In this document: piece by piece, positions 28,521 through 35,971 of the stretch
How the letters are laid out: each line of letters opens with the position of its first letter
How positions within the stretch are numbered: the first letter of the stretch is position 1
Source of the DNA: Rhizobiales bacterium Ga0077556
GTDB lineage: Bacteria; Pseudomonadota; Alphaproteobacteria; Rhizobiales; Phreatobacteraceae
Direction: 5' to 3'
Length of the DNA: 35,971 bases
Assembly: GCA_001464235.1 (NCBI GenBank)
Contig: LNFH01000372.1
Location: 1-35,971, forward strand
Position numbers and translations under genes: made by a program
The notes under the pieces: generated by a model
Seen by the model: the letters and a program-made list of their open reading frames with translations, nothing else
Database searches by the model: none
Told to the model about the DNA's origin: nothing

Positions 28521-29777
28521 TCAAGCCTGCACCTTCACCCCCGCTGCCAGCGCCTTGAGATCGAAGCCGGCGGCCTCGGCCTCGCCGTAGGTCGGTGGGG
28601 CGGGCAGGGCGAGGATGCGCCGCGCCAGCATGTTGTCGCCCGGACGGTTCACCGATTCCACGCCGATGAGCTGGCCCGCCCGGAAGGCGATGAGGGAAAA
28701 GCGGGCCGCATCGCGGTCACCGATGGCCACCTGGGCATCGAAGCCCGTGGTCAGCCCGGCCATCTGCAGTTTGAGGTCGCCCTGGTCGGACCAGAACCAC
28801 GGCACCGCGTGATAGGGCTGCGGCTTGCCGGCGATCCGCGCCGCGACGACGCGGCCCTGGTCGATGGCGTTCTGCACCGATTCCAGCCGCATGCGGCCGC
28901 CGGCGAAGGGATTGGGATGGTTGCAGCAGTCGCCGATGGCCGAGACGGCGGGATCGGCCGTCTGCAGGAGCGCATCGACGACGATGCCGTTGTCGACCGC
29001 GAGCCCGGCCTCGGCCGCGATCTCCGCATTGGCGATGCCGCCGATGCCGACGAGCACGAGGTCGGCGGGCAGCGTCTCGCCGCCGGCCAGCGCAACGCCG
29101 GTCACGCGCCCGGCCGGGCCGACGATGCCCTCCACCGCCGCGCCGAAGCGGAACTGCACGCCGGCGATCTCGTGCCGTTCGCGGAAGAAGGCGGAGATGG
29201 CCGGCGTCACCGCCCGCGCCATGACCCTGTCGGCCGCCTCGACCACATGGACCTGCTTGCCGCGCTTGGCGGCAACGGCGGCGAATTCGAGCCCGATGAA
29301 CCCGGCGCCGATCACCACCACGTCGCCCGCCGCCTCGAGCAGGGCACCGAGCGCCCGGGCGTCGGCGAGGGTGCGCAGGGTCGCGACACCGGCCAGTTCG
29401 CCACCTTGGCCTGTCCACGACCTGACGCGCGAGCCCGTGGCGATCACCAGATGCTCGTAGCCGCAGGAGCGGCCATCGGCGAGATGGACGCGGCGGGCGG
29501 CGCGCTCGATGCGTGTCGCCGCGACGCCTGCCGCGAGGCGGATGTCGGTCTTGTCGAGCATCGCCTGCGGCCGGAGCACCAGGGCGTCCTCCGTCACGGC
29601 GCCCAGCAGGAAGCCTTTCGACAGCGGCGGGCGCTGGTAGGGCAGGACCGCCTCGTCGCCGATCATCTGGATGGTGCCGGCAAAGCCTTCCTCGCGCAGC
29701 GACAACGCCGCCTGCAGGCCCGCCTGCCCTGCCCCGAGGATCACGACGTCGGCTTGGGGTGCGAGGGACTGGGTCAT
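28521..29777 (-). CDS. NAD(P)H-dependent ferredoxin reductase (P450 electron transfer)
   Basis: 418 residues from ATG 29777; a GTG three codons earlier is also possible. Two Rossmann motifs are visible: the FAD one VVILGAGQAGLQAALSL near the N-terminus and the NAD(P) one VVVIGAGFIGLEFAAV near residue 150. The second FAD contact VSAIGDCCN and the segment VPWFWSDQGDLKLQMAG, with LIGVESVNRPGDNMLARR near the C-terminus, are typical of the putidaredoxin reductase family. It passes electrons from NADH to the [2Fe-2S] ferredoxin encoded just upstream. The gene is the third of a P450-ferredoxin-reductase operon and so completes a class I P450 system. Confidence 0.92.
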   Translation of the reverse strand: MTQSLAPQADVVILGAGQAGLQAALSLREEGFAGTIQMIGDEAVLPYQRPPLSKGFLLGAVTEDALVLRPQAMLDKTDIRLAAGVAATRIERAARRVHLADGRSCGYEHLVIATGSRVRSWTGQGGELAGVATLRTLADARALGALLEAAGDVVVIGAGFIGLEFAAVAAKRGKQVHVVEAADRVMARAVTPAISAFFRERHEIAGVQFRFGAAVEGIVGPAGRVTGVALAGGETLPADLVLVGIGGIANAEIAAEAGLAVDNGIVVDALLQTADPAVSAIGDCCNHPNPFAGGRMRLESVQNAIDQGRVVAARIAGKPQPYHAVPWFWSDQGDLKLQMAGLTTGFDAQVAIGDRDAARFSLIAFRAGQLIGVESVNRPGDNMLARRILALPAPPTYGEAEAAGFDLKALAAGVKVQA

Positions 29778-29815
29778 GGCATTCACACGGGGTCTGGGCT
29801 GACGCCCCGGCGGCG

Positions 29816-30139
29816 TCAGATCTGCGCGTCCGGCACCGTTACCACGAGCCCATCCAGCGCGTCAGTAAGGACAATCTGGCAGGACAGCCGCGACGTCGCC
29901 CGCCGCTCGCTGGCCGTCGCGTCGAGCATCTCGTCCTCGGCCGGGCTCACCGGCGGGAGTCCCGCGGCGAAGGCCGGGTCGACATAGACGTGGCAGGTGG
30001 CGCAGGCGAGCGAGCCGCCGCACTCGCCGAGGACGCCCGGCACCTGGGCCCGCACCGCCGCCAGCATGAGGCTGACGCCGGCCGCGGCGTCGATGGTGGC
30101 AGGCCGTCCGCGCGGATCGAGGAAGGTGACGCGCGGCAT
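29816..30139 (-). CDS. [2Fe-2S] ferredoxin of the P450 system (adrenodoxin/putidaredoxin type)
   Basis: 107 residues. The cluster ligands are Cys40, Cys46, Cys49 (ECGGSLACATCHVYV) and Cys87 (RLSCQI), the arrangement of vertebrate-type ferredoxins. It begins one base after the P450 stop and ends 38 bp before the reductase start. It most likely carries electrons from the reductase to the P450. Acidic residues (EDEML, DALDG) sit where partner proteins dock in the family. Confidence 0.93.
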   Translation of the reverse strand: MPRVTFLDPRGRPATIDAAAGVSLMLAAVRAQVPGVLGECGGSLACATCHVYVDPAFAAGLPPVSPAEDEMLDATASERRATSRLSCQIVLTDALDGLVVTVPDAQI

Positions 30140-30140
30140 G

Positions 30141-31364
30141 TCAGGCCGCGGTCACGACGAGCGGCAGCGTCTTCAGGCTGCGCAGGTTGTTGTTGAGGGT
30201 GCGGGTCGGCGAGCCCGCCAGCGCCAGGGTCTTGACCTGGGCGACCATGGCCTTCAGCACCGCCTCGCCCTCGAGCCTGGCGATCATCTGGCCGATGCAC
30301 ATGTGGACGCCCGTGCCGAGGGCGAGGTGGCCCATGGTCTGGCGCGTCACGTCGAAGGCGTCCGGCCGCTCCCACTGGTCGGGGTCGCGGTTGGCCGCGC
30401 CCAGCATGACGAGGATCTTCGAATCGTTCGGCACCGTCACGCCGTCGATCACCACCTCGCGCGTGGTCTGGCGGCAGACGTTCTGGATCGGCGTCTCCAG
30501 CCGCATCGCCTCGTCGAGGGCGGGGCGGATGCGCGAAGGATCCTCCCGCAGCAGCGCCCATTGCGACGGGTCCATCGCGAGATACCAGAGCGCCGCCGAG
30601 ATCATGCTCGACGTGGTGTCGAGGCCGCCGCGCAGGAAGGAGCGCACCAGCAGCGGCGCCGTCTCCTGGTCGATCTCGCCGCGGTCGGCGGCCTGGAAGA
30701 TCTTCTCGCCGAAGCCGCCGGGCACCATGGCCTCGCGCTTCATGCTGTCCAGGTACCAGTCCCAGATGGCATCGGCCTTGCGCTGGGTCTCCTCGAAGCG
30801 GGCGTTCTTCGGCCCCTGGCCATCGAAGTTGAGCGCGCCGAGGAGGAAGAGGTTATCGCGGCGCTCGGGCGAATTGGCGAGGCCGAGCGCCTCCGGGAAG
30901 GTGGTGGAGACATAGGTCTCCGCGAGGTCGTGGACGCCGCAGAAGGCGCCCTTCTCGACGAGTTCGGCCACCAGCCGCTCCGCCTCCTTCTCGAAATCCT
31001 CGCGCCACTGGCGGATGACGGCGGGGGAGAGGATGCGCTGCAGAACGGTCCGCACATGGGTATGCTGCGGCGGGTCCACCTCGACGATGGGGCTCGGCGC
31101 GCGCCAGGCTCCGGGCTTGCGGATGTCGGCGAGGCCCGAGCCGCCGGTCGAGGAAAAGGTCTCCCAGTCCTTCAGCACCGGCATGATGTCCCGGTGCCGG
31201 CCCATGGCGTGGACGCCGTTGCGCGACAGGAAGACGACGGGGCCGGCGGCCCGGACGGCGGCGTGCATGGCGCCGGGCGCGTCCAGCGCCGCGTCCGAAT
31301 AGGGGTCGACGTCGATGACGGGCGCGGAGAGACCCTCGGACGGATGCAGGGCGGCGTCGGGCAT
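30141..31364 (-). CDS. Cytochrome P450, CYP199-like
   Basis: 407 residues from ATG 31364 (GGAG seven bases upstream). P450 landmarks: I-helix GGLDTT at 246-251, the ExxR pair in DEAMRLE, and the heme loop LGTGVHMCIG with Cys356. The usual Phe seven residues before the Cys is Leu349. Overall the sequence resembles, from memory, CYP199A4 of Rhodopseudomonas, which O-demethylates 4-methoxybenzoate. Residues lining up with its carboxylate-binding Arg92, Ser95, Arg243 and Ser244 are kept here (Arg88, Ser91 in WRAPS; Arg241, Ser242 in LVRSF), while Ser247 is Arg245. This suggests an acidic, perhaps para-substituted aromatic, substrate. It heads an operon with its ferredoxin and reductase. The identity and substrate remain an inference from my recall of the family. 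Confidence 0.9.
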   Translation of the reverse strand: MPDAALHPSEGLSAPVIDVDPYSDAALDAPGAMHAAVRAAGPVVFLSRNGVHAMGRHRDIMPVLKDWETFSSTGGSGLADIRKPGAWRAPSPIVEVDPPQHTHVRTVLQRILSPAVIRQWREDFEKEAERLVAELVEKGAFCGVHDLAETYVSTTFPEALGLANSPERRDNLFLLGALNFDGQGPKNARFEETQRKADAIWDWYLDSMKREAMVPGGFGEKIFQAADRGEIDQETAPLLVRSFLRGGLDTTSSMISAALWYLAMDPSQWALLREDPSRIRPALDEAMRLETPIQNVCRQTTREVVIDGVTVPNDSKILVMLGAANRDPDQWERPDAFDVTRQTMGHLALGTGVHMCIGQMIARLEGEAVLKAMVAQVKTLALAGSPTRTLNNNLRSLKTLPLVVTAA

Positions 31365-31409
31365 GGCATGTCTCCGTCGGCTGGCCAGAGGCGGTGGAAG
31401 ATCCGCAAG

Positions 31410-31430
31410 GCGTATCGCCAGAAAATACGG
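31410..31430. promoter_or_regulatory. Predicted IclR operator, P450/sox divergent promoter copy
   Basis: CGTATCGCCAGAAAATAC, followed by GG, lies 46 bp upstream of the P450 ATG and about 170 bp upstream of soxB on the other strand. It keeps the shared CGTATCG-N-C-N4-AATAC pattern. A second small inverted repeat, AATACGGCAGTATT, overlaps its right end. Confidence 0.65.
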
Positions 31431-31602
31431 CAGTATTGTCCAATCTTGGGGATGGGACAGCCGGCCTGTCAATCGCCACGCCCTGCCCGCGCTGCATGGC
31501 TCTTGCCCGGCGATGGGTGACGGATGCGCGCCGGCACGACTGGCGCGAGCGCACGCAAGCGGCGACAATACCGCTCCATCGCCTCTCGGACGCCTTTCGC
31601 CC

Positions 31603-32853
31603 ATGCGCTATTCCGTCTTTTCGCTGCTCGGCCAGGCCCTCGCCGGCAATACCGGCTGGAAGCCGGCCTGGCGCGACGCCGCGCCGCAGCCCCGCTACGA
31701 CGTGATCGTGGTCGGCGGCGGCGGCCACGGACTGGCGACGGCCTACTACCTCGCCCGCACCCACGGCATCGCCAACGTCGCCGTGCTGGAGCGCGGCTGG
31801 ATCGGCGGCGGCAATGTCGGCCGCAACACCACCATCGTCCGCTCCAACTACCTGCTGCCCGGCAACATCCCGCTCTACGAGCTGTCCATGCAGCTGTGGG
31901 AGGGGCTCGAGCAGGACATCAACTACAACGCCATGGTCAGCCAGCGCGGCGTCCTGAACCTCTACCATTCCGACGGCCAGCGCGACGCCTATGCCCGCCG
32001 CGGCAACGCCATGCGCCTGCACGGCATCGACGCCGAACTCCTCGACCGGGAGGGCGTGCGCCGCCTCTACCCCTTCCTCAACTTCGACCAGGCGCGCTTT
32101 CCCATCCAGGGCGGCCTGCTGCAGCGCCGCGGCGGCACGGTGCGCCACGACGCGGTGGCCTGGGGCTATGCGCGCGCGGCCAGCGACCGCGGGGTCGACA
32201 TCGTCCAGAACTGCGCCGTCACCGGCTTCCTGCGCGAGGGCGGCCGCATCACCGGCGTCGAGACCACCCGCGGGACCATCCGCGCGCCCAAGGTCGCCCT
32301 GGCGGTGGCCGGCAGCTCCTCGCAGGTGGCGGCCATGGCGGGGCTGCGCCTGCCCATCGAGAGCCACGTGCTGCAGGCCTTCGTCTCCGAGGGGCTGAAG
32401 CCGATCATCCCCGGCGTCATCACCTTCGGCGCCGGCCATTTCTACATCAGCCAGTCCGACAAGGGCGGCCTCGTCTTCGGCGGCGACATCGACGGCTACA
32501 ATTCCTACGCCCAGCGCGGCAACCTCCCCGTCGTCGAGGACGTCTGCGAGGGCGGCATGGCCCTGATGCCCGCCATCGGCCGGGCGCGGATGCTGCGCAG
32601 CTGGGGCGGCATCATGGACATGTCGATGGACGGCTCGCCGATCATCGACCGGACGCCCCTCGACGGCCTCTACCTCAACGCCGGCTGGTGCTATGGCGGC
32701 TTCAAGGCGACGCCGGGATCCGGAGCCGTCTTCGCCCATCTCATCGCCCGCGACGAACCCCACCCCGCCGCGACCGCCCTCACCCTCGGCCGCTTCGCGG
32801 CGGGCCGGGTCGTCGACGAGAAGGGCCAGGGCGCCCAACCGAACCTGCACTGA
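31603..32853 (+). CDS. soxB: Sarcosine oxidase beta subunit-like flavoprotein
   Basis: 416 residues from ATG 31603 (MRYSVFSLLGQALAGNTGW, the usual SoxB opening); the longer track ORF is a 5' extension. The FAD motif VIVVGGGGHGLATAYYLA is present. RGGTVRHDAVAWGYAR contains the His that anchors FMN covalently in heterotetrameric sarcosine oxidases. The C-terminus (LNAGWCYGGFKATPGSG, AGRVVDEKGQG) fits the family. SoxB catalyses oxidative demethylation of sarcosine or another N-methyl amine. It is followed by soxD after six bases and then soxA. The operon lies divergent from the P450 genes. Confidence 0.92.
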   Translation: MRYSVFSLLGQALAGNTGWKPAWRDAAPQPRYDVIVVGGGGHGLATAYYLARTHGIANVAVLERGWIGGGNVGRNTTIVRSNYLLPGNIPLYELSMQLWEGLEQDINYNAMVSQRGVLNLYHSDGQRDAYARRGNAMRLHGIDAELLDREGVRRLYPFLNFDQARFPIQGGLLQRRGGTVRHDAVAWGYARAASDRGVDIVQNCAVTGFLREGGRITGVETTRGTIRAPKVALAVAGSSSQVAAMAGLRLPIESHVLQAFVSEGLKPIIPGVITFGAGHFYISQSDKGGLVFGGDIDGYNSYAQRGNLPVVEDVCEGGMALMPAIGRARMLRSWGGIMDMSMDGSPIIDRTPLDGLYLNAGWCYGGFKATPGSGAVFAHLIARDEPHPAATALTLGRFAAGRVVDEKGQGAQPNLH

Positions 32854-32859
32854 GGACCG

Positions 32860-33117
32860 ATGCGCATTCCCTGCCCCTATTGCGGCCCGCGCGACAGTTC
32901 CGAGTTCGCCTATCTCGGTGACGCCGCCCCGCGCCGGCCGGCCGACGGCGATGCCGAAGCCATGGCGACCTACGTCTATCTGCGCGACAACCCGGCAGGT
33001 CCGATGGACGAGCTCTGGTACCACGCCCAGGGCTGCCGCTCCTGGCTGGTCGTCTCCCGCGACACGCGCGACCACGCCGTCTCGGGCGCCCGCCTCGCCG
33101 CCGGAGCCTCCGCATGA
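32860..33117 (+). CDS. soxD: Sarcosine oxidase delta subunit
   Basis: 85 residues. CPYCGPRDSSEF with the CxxC pair, an Arg/Asp-rich middle (YVYLRDNPAGPMDELWYHAQGC) and a final Trp-Leu-Val are characteristic of SoxD, the small zinc-binding subunit. It sits between soxB and soxA. Its stop overlaps the soxA start (ATGA), so translation is coupled. Confidence 0.93.
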   Translation: MRIPCPYCGPRDSSEFAYLGDAAPRRPADGDAEAMATYVYLRDNPAGPMDELWYHAQGCRSWLVVSRDTRDHAVSGARLAAGASA

Positions 33118-35971
33118 GCGTCAACCGCCTCGCCTCGGGGGGCCTCGTCGACCGCGAGACGCCCATCGGCTTCACCTTCGACGGCCGCCCGCTCACCGGC
33201 CTTGCCGGCGACACGCTGGCCTCGGCGCTGGTCGCCAACGGCATCCGCCTGGTCGGCCGCTCCTTCAAGTACCATCGCCCCCGCGGCATCGTCTCCGCCG
33301 GCCCGGAGGAGCCGAACGCCCTGGTCGAGAAGGGCCGCGGCGCCTATCGCGAGCCCAACACCCGTGCCACCACCATCGAGCTCCATCCGGGTCTCGACGT
33401 CGCCAGCCAGAACCGCTGGCCCTCGCTGCGCTTCGACATCCAGGCGCTGGGCCAGCTGGCCTCGCCCCTGCTCGCCGCCGGTTTCTACTACAAGACCTTC
33501 ATGTGGCCGGCGGCCCTCTGGGAGAAGCTTTACGAGCCCGCCATCCGCCGCGCGGCGGGCCTCGGCCGCCTCTCCGGCGCGCCCGACCCGGACACCTATG
33601 ACAAGGCCTATGCCTTCTGCGACCTGCTGGTGGTCGGCGCGGGCCCTGCCGGCCTCGCCGCCGCCCTCACCGCCGGCCGCGCCGGCGCGCGCGTCATACT
33701 GCTCGAGCAGGACTTCGCGCTCGGCGGCCGGCTCCTGAGCGACGATCTCGAGATCGACGGCATGCCGGGCCCCGTCTGGGTCCGCGAGGCAGAGGCCGAG
33801 CTTGCCGCGCTGCCCAACGTGCGCATCCTCACCCGCACCGCCGCCTTCGGTCTCTATGACGGCGAGATCGGCGCGGTCGAGCGCCTGACCGACCACCTCG
33901 CGGTCGCCCCCGCCGGCATGCCGCGCCAGCGCCTCTGGACGATCGTCCCCGCCCGCACGGTCCTCGCCGCCGGCGCCCTCGAACGCCCGATCGTCTTCGG
34001 GGGCAACGACCGGCCGGGCGTCATGCTCGCCTCGGCCATGCGCACCTATGTCCGGCGCTTCGCCGCGCTTCCCGGCCGGCAGGTCGCGGTCTTCACCACC
34101 ACCGACGACGGCTGGCGCACGGCCGCCGCCTTCGCCGGCGCCGGAGCCCCGGTCGCGGCGGTGATCGACGCACGCCGCGAGGTGGCGCCGACGGTGCGGG
34201 CGCTGGCCGGCGACGCGCCCGTCTATCTCGGCGCCCGTGTCCTCGATGCGGTGGGCGGCCAGGCCCTCACCGGCATCGAGGTGATCGGCGACCATGGCCG
34301 CCGCCGCATCGCCGTGGACGGGCTCGCCGTCTCCGGCGGCTTCAATCCCGACGTCGCCATCGCCACCCATCTCGGCCACAAGCCGCGCTGGGCCGACGAC
34401 ATCGCCGCCTTCGTCATGGATGATATGCCGGCTAACGTCTCCGTCGCCGGTGCTGCCGCCGGCCGCTTCACGCTCGCCGAGGCCCTCGCCGACGGCGCCC
34501 GTCGCGGCGCCGAGGCGGCCCGGGCCGTCGGCCGCGCGACGATCGATCAGCCGACATGGCGTGCCGGCGACGAGACCTTCGCCGTCTCGCCGCTGTTCCA
34601 CGTCGAGGGCGGCCGCGGCAAGGCCTTCGTCGACCTGCAGAACGACGTCACCGACAAGGACGTCGCCCAGTCCGTGCGCGAGGGCTTCGTCTCGGTCGAG
34701 CACCTGAAGCGCTACACGACGCTCGGCATGGCCACCGACCAGGGCCGCACCTCCAGCGTCAACGGCCTCGCCATCCTCGCCAGCCTCACCGGCCGCAGCA
34801 TTCCCGAGACCGGCTCGACCCGCGCCCGGCCGCCCCACGGCCCCGTCGCCATCGGCGCCTTCGCCGGCCTCCACACCGGCACCCATTTCAAGCCGACCCG
34901 CCTCACCGCCTCCCACGGCTGGGCGAAGGAGCAGGGCGCCGTCTTCGTCGAGACGGGCCAATGGCTGCGCGCCCAGTGGTTCCCGCGCCCGGGCGAGACC
35001 GACTGGCTTCAGAGCGTCACCCGGGAGGTCCAGGCCGTGCGCTCGGGCGTCGGCATCTGCGACGTCTCCACCCTCGGCAAGATCGCGCTCGCCGGCCCCG
35101 ACGTCGGGACCTTCCTCGACCGGGTCTATTGCAACACCTTCTCGACGCTTCCCGTCGGCAAGGCGCGCTACGGCCTCATGCTGCGCGAGGACGGCTTCGT
35201 CATGGACGACGGCACCACGGCGCGGCTCCGCGAGGACGAATGGGTCCTCTCCACCACGACGGTGAATGCCGGCAAGGTCATGCAGCACCTCGCCTTCTGC
35301 CACCAGGTGCTGTGGCCCGAGCTCGACGTGCAGATGGTGTCGGTCACCGAGCAATGGGCCCAGTTCGCCGTCGCCGGCCCCCGCTCCCGCGACCTGCTGC
35401 AGCGGCTCTTCGGGGCGGGCACCGACCTGTCGAACGCGGCCTTCCCCTATCTCGCCTGCCGCAGCTTGCCCCTCGGCCCGACGACGGCGCGGCTCTTCCG
35501 CCTCTCCTTCTCGGGCGAGCTCGCCTACGAGATCGCCGTGCCCGCCGGCTATGGCGACGCCCTCGTCCGCGCCCTGATGGAGGCCGGTCGCGACCTCGGC
35601 GTCACGCCCTACGGCACGGAGGCGCTCGCCGTCATGCGGGTCGAGAAGGGCCATGTCGCCGGCGCCGAGCTCAACGGCCAGACCGTCGCCCGCGACCTCG
35701 GTCTCGGCCGCATGATGTCGAAGAAGAAGGACTATGTCGGCCGCCTCATGGCGGAGCGCGAGGCGCTGAACGATCCCGCGCGCCCGACCCTCGTCGGCCT
35801 GAAGCCGACGGTGGCGGGCGTGCGGCTGCGCGCCGGCGCCCATTTCCTTCCCCTCGGCGCCGCCGCCACGGCGGAGAACGACCAGGGTTACATGACCTCG
35901 ACCGCCTTCAGCCCCACCCTCGGCCACTGGATCGGCCTCGGCCTGCTCGCCAACGGCCCGCAGCGCCTGGG
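33114..35971 (+). CDS. soxA: Sarcosine oxidase alpha subunit, C-terminus cut by window edge
   Basis: Not in the ORF track because it has no stop in the window; I read 952 codons. The start is ATG 33114, overlapping soxD. From the N-terminus it has a ferredoxin-like fold without cluster cysteines (FTFDGRPLTGLAGDTLASAL), then a Rossmann FAD/NAD domain with VVGAGPAGLAAALTAGRAGA. Past residue 600 there is a T-protein (aminomethyltransferase) domain (HFKPTRLTASHGWAKEQGAVF, VRSGVGICDVSTLGKIAL, DYVGRLMAEREAL). This is the folate-using half that can take the methyl carbon as 5,10-methylene-THF. Full SoxA is about 1000 residues, so only the end is missing. soxG would normally follow outside the window. 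The exact amine is unknown; sarcosine or a related N-methyl compound is expected. Confidence 0.93.
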   Translation, partial: MSVNRLASGGLVDRETPIGFTFDGRPLTGLAGDTLASALVANGIRLVGRSFKYHRPRGIVSAGPEEPNALVEKGRGAYREPNTRATTIELHPGLDVASQNRWPSLRFDIQALGQLASPLLAAGFYYKTFMWPAALWEKLYEPAIRRAAGLGRLSGAPDPDTYDKAYAFCDLLVVGAGPAGLAAALTAGRAGARVILLEQDFALGGRLLSDDLEIDGMPGPVWVREAEAELAALPNVRILTRTAAFGLYDGEIGAVERLTDHLAVAPAGMPRQRLWTIVPARTVLAAGALERPIVFGGNDRPGVMLASAMRTYVRRFAALPGRQVAVFTTTDDGWRTAAAFAGAGAPVAAVIDARREVAPTVRALAGDAPVYLGARVLDAVGGQALTGIEVIGDHGRRRIAVDGLAVSGGFNPDVAIATHLGHKPRWADDIAAFVMDDMPANVSVAGAAAGRFTLAEALADGARRGAEAARAVGRATIDQPTWRAGDETFAVSPLFHVEGGRGKAFVDLQNDVTDKDVAQSVREGFVSVEHLKRYTTLGMATDQGRTSSVNGLAILASLTGRSIPETGSTRARPPHGPVAIGAFAGLHTGTHFKPTRLTASHGWAKEQGAVFVETGQWLRAQWFPRPGETDWLQSVTREVQAVRSGVGICDVSTLGKIALAGPDVGTFLDRVYCNTFSTLPVGKARYGLMLREDGFVMDDGTTARLREDEWVLSTTTVNAGKVMQHLAFCHQVLWPELDVQMVSVTEQWAQFAVAGPRSRDLLQRLFGAGTDLSNAAFPYLACRSLPLGPTTARLFRLSFSGELAYEIAVPAGYGDALVRALMEAGRDLGVTPYGTEALAVMRVEKGHVAGAELNGQTVARDLGLGRMMSKKKDYVGRLMAEREALNDPARPTLVGLKPTVAGVRLRAGAHFLPLGAAATAENDQGYMTSTAFSPTLGHWIGLGLLANGPQRL

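Noticed and set aside
30853-33075. 740-codon minus-strand ORF overlapping the P450 and sox genes
   Set aside because: It covers antisense soxB and an out-of-frame part of the P450; no recognisable domain.
32976-35927. 983-codon minus-strand ORF
   Set aside because: It is the antisense shadow of soxA: the plus frame has clear SoxA domains, and the minus translation is an Ala/Gly/Arg/Asp-rich string without motifs.

Overview
The window is very G+C-rich DNA from an alphaproteobacterium, most likely of the order Hyphomicrobiales (rhizobia and relatives). The pointers are an EnvC-like/CtpA gene pair, an alphaproteobacterial CheZ-type phosphatase, a membrane-bound ferritin MbfA preceded by an Irr-type iron control element, a glutathione-dependent formaldehyde dehydrogenase and a heterotetrameric sarcosine oxidase operon. 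I see no rRNA, tRNA, CRISPR array, insertion sequence or phage gene. Genes are packed tightly, often with 4-bp ATGA overlaps. The one clear compositional outlier is a 78-codon gene at 8058-8294.

Layout. 1-4214 (minus strand): the start of a 2-keto-4-pentenoate hydratase-like gene cut by the window edge, then ctpA with its terminator, an envC-like gene and cheZ. 4567-5349 (plus): a secreted L,D-transpeptidase. 5486-6478 (minus): mbfA with an ICE box. 6672-8294 (plus): an omega-aminotransferase and the low-G+C small gene. 8291-9328 (minus): an L-idonate 5-dehydrogenase-like enzyme. 9425-11657 (minus): an overlapping SDR / frameshifted TetR / seven-TM protein operon behind two palindromic operators. 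11815-12945 (plus): frmA. 13003-17231: an FMN-binding stress-type protein, a 2OG-Fe(II) oxygenase-like protein, a proline-rich membrane-anchored protein, and a cysteine hydrolase plus NCS2 permease pair. 17374-18435: a YedI/DUF808 membrane protein.

18512-35971 looks like one catabolic island. A minus-strand run encodes a branched-chain-type ABC transporter (substrate-binding protein, livH, livM, livG, livF), two SDRs, a NodB/PuuE-type amidohydrolase and a TPP-dependent acetolactate-synthase-like enzyme. Upstream, on the same strand, lie an IclR regulator and a complete class I P450 system (CYP199-like P450, [2Fe-2S] ferredoxin, ferredoxin reductase). Divergent from the P450 is a sarcosine oxidase-type operon soxB-soxD-soxA, with soxA running off the right edge.

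The most interesting signal is a shared DNA motif, CGTATCG-N-C-N4-AATAC. It occurs upstream of the transporter operon, upstream of iclR, and in the divergent P450/sox promoter. This suggests that IclR ties uptake, P450 oxidation and perhaps sarcosine-oxidase-type demethylation into one regulon. The P450 keeps the residues I recall as carboxylate-binding in CYP199A4, so an aromatic or similar carboxylic acid, possibly methylated, is my working guess for the inducer. The P450 and Sox enzymes could both release one-carbon units, which frmA and folate pathways could handle. The exact substrate cannot be read from sequence alone. All functional calls rest on motif reading and memory of the families; no search was run.
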